From contig CAKZJM010000155.1 in NCBI GenBank assembly GCA_936943315.1, positions 1-16,362 on the forward strand: DNA of 16,362 nt, given 5' to 3'. Within the stretch, counting starts at the first letter, position 1. Each line of letters begins with the position of its first letter. Both the position numbers and the translations under genes were made by a program. Shown here one piece after another: positions 13,064 through 16,362 of the stretch. The notes beneath the pieces are model-generated. The model was given only the letters and a program-made list of their open reading frames with translations. It searched no databases and was not told the origin of the DNA. Source of the DNA: an uncultured Methylophilus sp. (GTDB lineage Bacteria > Pseudomonadota > Gammaproteobacteria > Burkholderiales > Methylophilaceae).

Positions 13064-15757
13064 TTAAAGGGTACGTGCAACTTCAACGACTTCGTACACT
13101 TCCAGAATATCGCCCACTTCGATTTCGTTGTAGTTTTTAAGAGACAAACCACATTCAAAGTTGTTTTTGACTTCTTTGACGTCATCCTTGAAGCGCTTCA
13201 GGGAGTCCAGCTCGCCGGTATGAATAATCACATTATTACGCAGCAAACGCACTTTGGAGTTACGTTTAACCACACCATCTTGCACGTAACAACCAGCGAC
13301 CGCGCCCACTTTAGAGATACGGTACACTTCGCGGATTTCCACGGTACCAATCATTTGCTCTTTCTGCTCAGGAGCCAACATGCCACCCAATGCAGCCTTG
13401 ATTTCATCAACGGCTTCGTAAATGATGTTGTAGTAACGCAGGTCCACATCCAGGTTTTCGACCAGTTTGCGCGCGCCGGCATCAGCACGCACGTTGAAGC
13501 CGATCAGCACCGCTTTGGAAGCCGCGGCCAGGTTCACATCTGACTCACTGATGGCGCCCACCGCCGTATGGATAATATTGACGCGTACTTCGCTGGTAGA
13601 CAGTTTTTGCAAGCTGGCGGTCAAGGCTTCGAAAGAACCTTGAACATCGGATTTAATAATCAGGTTCAGTGTTTGCACTTCACCTTCGGCCATCTGCTCA
13701 AACATATTTTCCAGTTTGGCTGCCTGCTGTTTGGCCAGTTTCACATCACGGAACTTGCCTTGACGGAACAGGGCGATTTCACGCGCCTTACGTTCGTCGT
13801 TCAGCACAATGGTTTCTTCACCTGCGCTAGGCACATCCGACAAGCCCAAGACCTCTACCGGGATTGAAGGGCCAGCTTCTTTAATATCGTTGCCATTCTC
13901 GTCGAGCATGGCTCGCACACGTCCATAGGCCGTTCCAGCCAGCAAGATATCGCCACGGCGCAAGATGCCGGATTGCACCAACACGGTAGAAACCGGGCCA
14001 CGGCCTTTATCCAGGCGGCCTTCAATCACCAGGCCTTTGGCTGGAGTGTTTTGCGGCGCCTTCAGTTCCAGCACTTCTGCTTGCAGCAAGACCGCTTCCA
14101 GCAACTCATCAATCCCCTTACCAGTTTTGGCCGATACCTCGCGGAACATGGTTTCACCGCCATATTCTTCCGGCACCACCTCGTGTGAAATTAATTCGTT
14201 TTTCACGCGCTCTGGCTGGGCTTCTGGTTTATCAATCTTGTTGATTGCGACCACAATAGGCACGTTACCGGCTTTGGCGTGATGAATCGCTTCAATCGTT
14301 TGCGGCATCACGCCATCATCGGCTGAGACGACCAGAATCACGATATCGGTGGCTTTGGCACCGCGTGCACGCATGGCGGTAAACGCCTCGTGACCGGGGG
14401 TATCCAGGAATGTCACCATACCGCGTGGTGTTTCCACGTGGTAAGCACCAATGTGCTGAGTAATGCCACCTGCTTCGCCAGACGCCACACGGCTACGGCG
14501 GATATAATCGAGCAAGGAGGTTTTACCATGGTCAACGTGACCCATCACTGTCACCACTGGTGGGCGTGCTTCCATCACGGCTTCTACAGAATCCGTTTCT
14601 TCCAAGAAGCTTTCCGGGTCATTCGCGGCTGCGGCCTGGGCTTTATGGCCCATTTCTTCAACAAGGATAATCGCCGTATCCTGATCCAGCACCTGGTTAA
14701 TGGTCACCATCATGCCCATTTTCATCAGAGCCTTGATCACTTCAGCGGCTTTGACGGACATTTTATGCGCCAGGTCGGCCACAGAAATGGTCTCAGGCAC
14801 CATCACCTCTTTAATCATAGGCTCAGTCGGTGCATTAAACGCGTGCTGGTCATCTTTGCTAGATTTGTGATGCTTGCTTTTTGGGGTACGCCAGCCTTGT
14901 GAAGCACCGCCAGCCGCATCACCGCGGGTTTTAATACCGCGTTTTTTGTTTTCGTTATCGTTCCAGTCGCGGTTATCCGTTTTGGCTTTTTTATCTTTGT
15001 TTTCCGGCTTGTCTGTTGGTTTGGCCGCTGGTTTGTGTAACGTACCTTCTGACAGCTTGGTCGCAGGTTTATTTTTTGCCGCCTCGGCTTCTGCCTGGCG
15101 CTTAGCCTCTTCTTCAGCACGACGCAAGGTCAATGCCTGCTTGCGCTTCACGTCCTCGGCTTGCAAGGCAGCCAGTTTGGCCGCACGCACTGCTTCTTGT
15201 TCACGCAATGCAATTTCTTGTGCAGAAAGAACGGCTGCTTTTTTCGTCACCACAGGTGTTTCAGCGACCGGGGCCACTTCAACGACCGGAGCTTCTACTG
15301 GTTCAGGCTCTGGCTCGGGGACGACTTCTGGCGCCGCTTCTACCACTGGCTCTTCTACAACCTCTTCCACCATCTCTGGCAACTCTTCTACCACCTCAGG
15401 CGCAAGTTCTTCTGCTTCTTCAAAAGGCGCAGCATCTACGGGTTGATCGAAACCAATTTCAGGCCGCTCCAACACACGTTTTTTACGCACTTCCACTTGA
15501 ATGGTGCGCGCCTTGCCTGAGCTATCAAGTTTTTTGATCTCGGTATTCTGTTTGCGGGTCAGGGTAATTTTGCCTTTTGGTGCAGTCCCAGCGCCATGTT
15601 CTTTACGCAAGTAATCCAGCAAGGCAGACTTGTCACCCTCTTCCAAAAAATCATCCACAGACGTTTTATTAACGCCTGCGCTTTTCAGTTGCTCGATTAG
15701 CAGGGTCGTTGGCAGACCCAGCTCTGCGGCAAATTGTGCGACGGTTGAAAGTGCCAT
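13064..15757 (-). CDS. infB: Translation initiation factor IF-2
   Basis: An 897-residue cytoplasmic GTPase that brings initiator fMet-tRNA to the 30S subunit and promotes 50S joining. It opens with an IF2 N-terminal domain (about 1-52), then a long charged linker. The linker includes a Glu/Pro/Val-rich stretch (about 110-170), a Lys/Ala/Glu-rich helical part (about 175-235) and a basic segment (about 250-305). A second IF2-N domain lies around 322-372. The G domain has GHVDHGKT (406-413), GGITQHIG (430-437), DTPGH (452-456), NKID (506-509) and SAK (542-544). Beta-barrel domains follow, ending VGDILEVYEVVEVARTL. The ATG has a GGAG ribosome binding site. Downstream of nusA by 70 bases, as in most proteobacteria. 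Internal starts giving shorter IF-2 forms are known in E. coli; I did not identify one. Confidence 0.98.
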   Translation of the reverse strand: MALSTVAQFAAELGLPTTLLIEQLKSAGVNKTSVDDFLEEGDKSALLDYLRKEHGAGTAPKGKITLTRKQNTEIKKLDSSGKARTIQVEVRKKRVLERPEIGFDQPVDAAPFEEAEELAPEVVEELPEMVEEVVEEPVVEAAPEVVPEPEPEPVEAPVVEVAPVAETPVVTKKAAVLSAQEIALREQEAVRAAKLAALQAEDVKRKQALTLRRAEEEAKRQAEAEAAKNKPATKLSEGTLHKPAAKPTDKPENKDKKAKTDNRDWNDNENKKRGIKTRGDAAGGASQGWRTPKSKHHKSSKDDQHAFNAPTEPMIKEVMVPETISVADLAHKMSVKAAEVIKALMKMGMMVTINQVLDQDTAIILVEEMGHKAQAAAANDPESFLEETDSVEAVMEARPPVVTVMGHVDHGKTSLLDYIRRSRVASGEAGGITQHIGAYHVETPRGMVTFLDTPGHEAFTAMRARGAKATDIVILVVSADDGVMPQTIEAIHHAKAGNVPIVVAINKIDKPEAQPERVKNELISHEVVPEEYGGETMFREVSAKTGKGIDELLEAVLLQAEVLELKAPQNTPAKGLVIEGRLDKGRGPVSTVLVQSGILRRGDILLAGTAYGRVRAMLDENGNDIKEAGPSIPVEVLGLSDVPSAGEETIVLNDERKAREIALFRQGKFRDVKLAKQQAAKLENMFEQMAEGEVQTLNLIIKSDVQGSFEALTASLQKLSTSEVRVNIIHTAVGAISESDVNLAAASKAVLIGFNVRADAGARKLVENLDVDLRYYNIIYEAVDEIKAALGGMLAPEQKEQMIGTVEIREVYRISKVGAVAGCYVQDGVVKRNSKVRLLRNNVIIHTGELDSLKRFKDDVKEVKNNFECGLSLKNYNEIEVGDILEVYEVVEVARTL

Positions 15758-15827
15758 GTACTGCTCCAGTTCAATTACTTTATTTTTTAATTAAGATATT
15801 TGCATAATGCTTGACCGCATAGGTTAC

Positions 15828-16362
15828 TTATTTAAACCAAGGGGCACGTGCAGTCATAATCAATGACTTGGCGCGCTCTTCCTCTATTCCGGTCAGTTCA
15901 ACCAGCTCATCCACAGCCAGCTCGGCCAGGTCTTCACTGGTATGGATCTCGCTCGCAGCCAGTTTATGGGCTGTGTCTGCATCCATGCCGTCCAGGGTCA
16001 TTAAATCGTGCGTGTCTTCTTCGACTTTTTCTTCTTTAGCAATCGCCTCAGTCAACAACGCGGCCCGTGCGCGAGAGCGAAGCTCATTGATTGTGTCTTC
16101 ATCGAACGCTTCAATTTCAGACATTTCTGCCAGTGGCACGTAAGCAATTTCTTCCAGCGTGCTAAAGCCTTCTTGCACCAGGATATCGGCGACTTCGTCG
16201 TCCACATCCAGTTTTTCCATAAACAGCTGGCTGATCTTGGCATATTCATCCTGGCTCTTCTGCGCAGCGGCCTCTTCAGTCAGGATATTCAGGTTCCAGC
16301 CTGTCAGTTCAGATGCCAGGCGTACGTTCTGGCCATTACGGCCAATCGCCACCGCCAGTTGC
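15828..16362 (-). CDS. nusA: Transcription termination/antitermination factor NusA, C-terminal part
   Basis: The last 178 codons of NusA, which binds RNA polymerase and controls pausing, termination and antitermination. The fragment begins inside the second KH domain (QLAVAIGRNGQNVRLASEL), the RNA-binding GxxG-type loop being IGRNGQN. Two acidic repeat (AR) domains follow: one around FMEKLDVDDEVADILVQEGF to AFDEDTINELRSRARAALL, and one around DGMDADTAHKLAASEIHT to the end ARAPWFK. These repeats are found in beta- and gammaproteobacterial NusA and contact the RNA polymerase alpha subunit. The frame stays open through the right edge of the window; the GTG at 16352 is internal to the gene and is not its start. 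infB follows after 70 bases. Confidence 0.97.
   Translation of the reverse strand, partial: QLAVAIGRNGQNVRLASELTGWNLNILTEEAAAQKSQDEYAKISQLFMEKLDVDDEVADILVQEGFSTLEEIAYVPLAEMSEIEAFDEDTINELRSRARAALLTEAIAKEEKVEEDTHDLMTLDGMDADTAHKLAASEIHTSEDLAELAVDELVELTGIEEERAKSLIMTARAPWFK

Noticed and set aside
14390..14902. A 170-codon plus-strand open frame antisense to infB
   Set aside because: His/Phe-rich translation with no motif, opposite a fully conserved IF-2 G-domain region; a shadow of the real gene.
1..16362. Mobile elements, CRISPR arrays, defence genes or tRNA-linked integration sites
   Set aside because: No transposase, integrase, spaced repeats or duplicated tRNA 3' end were seen; base composition and gene layout look uniform and chromosomal.

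Overview
This window looks like ordinary, gene-dense chromosome of a betaproteobacterium. It contains 16 protein genes (two cut by the window edges) and one tRNA gene. The protein types, about 50% GC and a periplasmic beta-propeller of the kind often seen in PQQ-using methylotrophs suggest a Methylophilaceae-like organism. That placement is inference from gene content; no marker here proves it. I see no insertion sequence, phage gene, CRISPR array or plasmid feature.

Left part (1-2830): a minus-strand pair, a chromate-transporter-family gene (chrA) followed 4 bases later by a PfkB-family sugar kinase that runs off the left edge. Divergent from it is tRNA-Phe(GAA) with a strong -10 box. The tRNA is followed, with no visible terminator, by a single-domain rhodanese and a TusA-like sulfur carrier, and then a bidirectional terminator.

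Middle part (2846-8010): an exported seven-bladed YVTN-type beta-propeller with an odd acidic loop (minus); threonine deaminase ilvA (minus); ribose-5-phosphate isomerase rpiA and phosphate regulator phoU (plus); the iron/redox protein YggX (minus), divergent from diacylglycerol kinase dgkA (plus). Convergent gene ends share clear bidirectional terminators.

Right part (8025-16362): everything is on the minus strand. In transcription order it reads nusA (partial) - infB - rbfA - truB, the classic translation/ribosome-maturation cluster. This is followed by an exported HDAC-superfamily deacetylase, a small membrane-anchored CxxC protein, and a TonB-dependent receptor most like the zinc receptor (ZnuD) group. 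The last two form a likely metal-uptake unit, and the deacetylase beside them is itself expected to need a metal ion.

The least ordinary observations are: a nested pair of long inverted repeats filling the infB-rbfA gap and ending at the rbfA ribosome binding site; the signal peptide on the HDAC-like enzyme next to the receptor operon; the acidic/proline insertion in the beta-propeller; and the tRNA-Phe/rhodanese/TusA arrangement. I found no clearly new multi-gene defence or mobile system.
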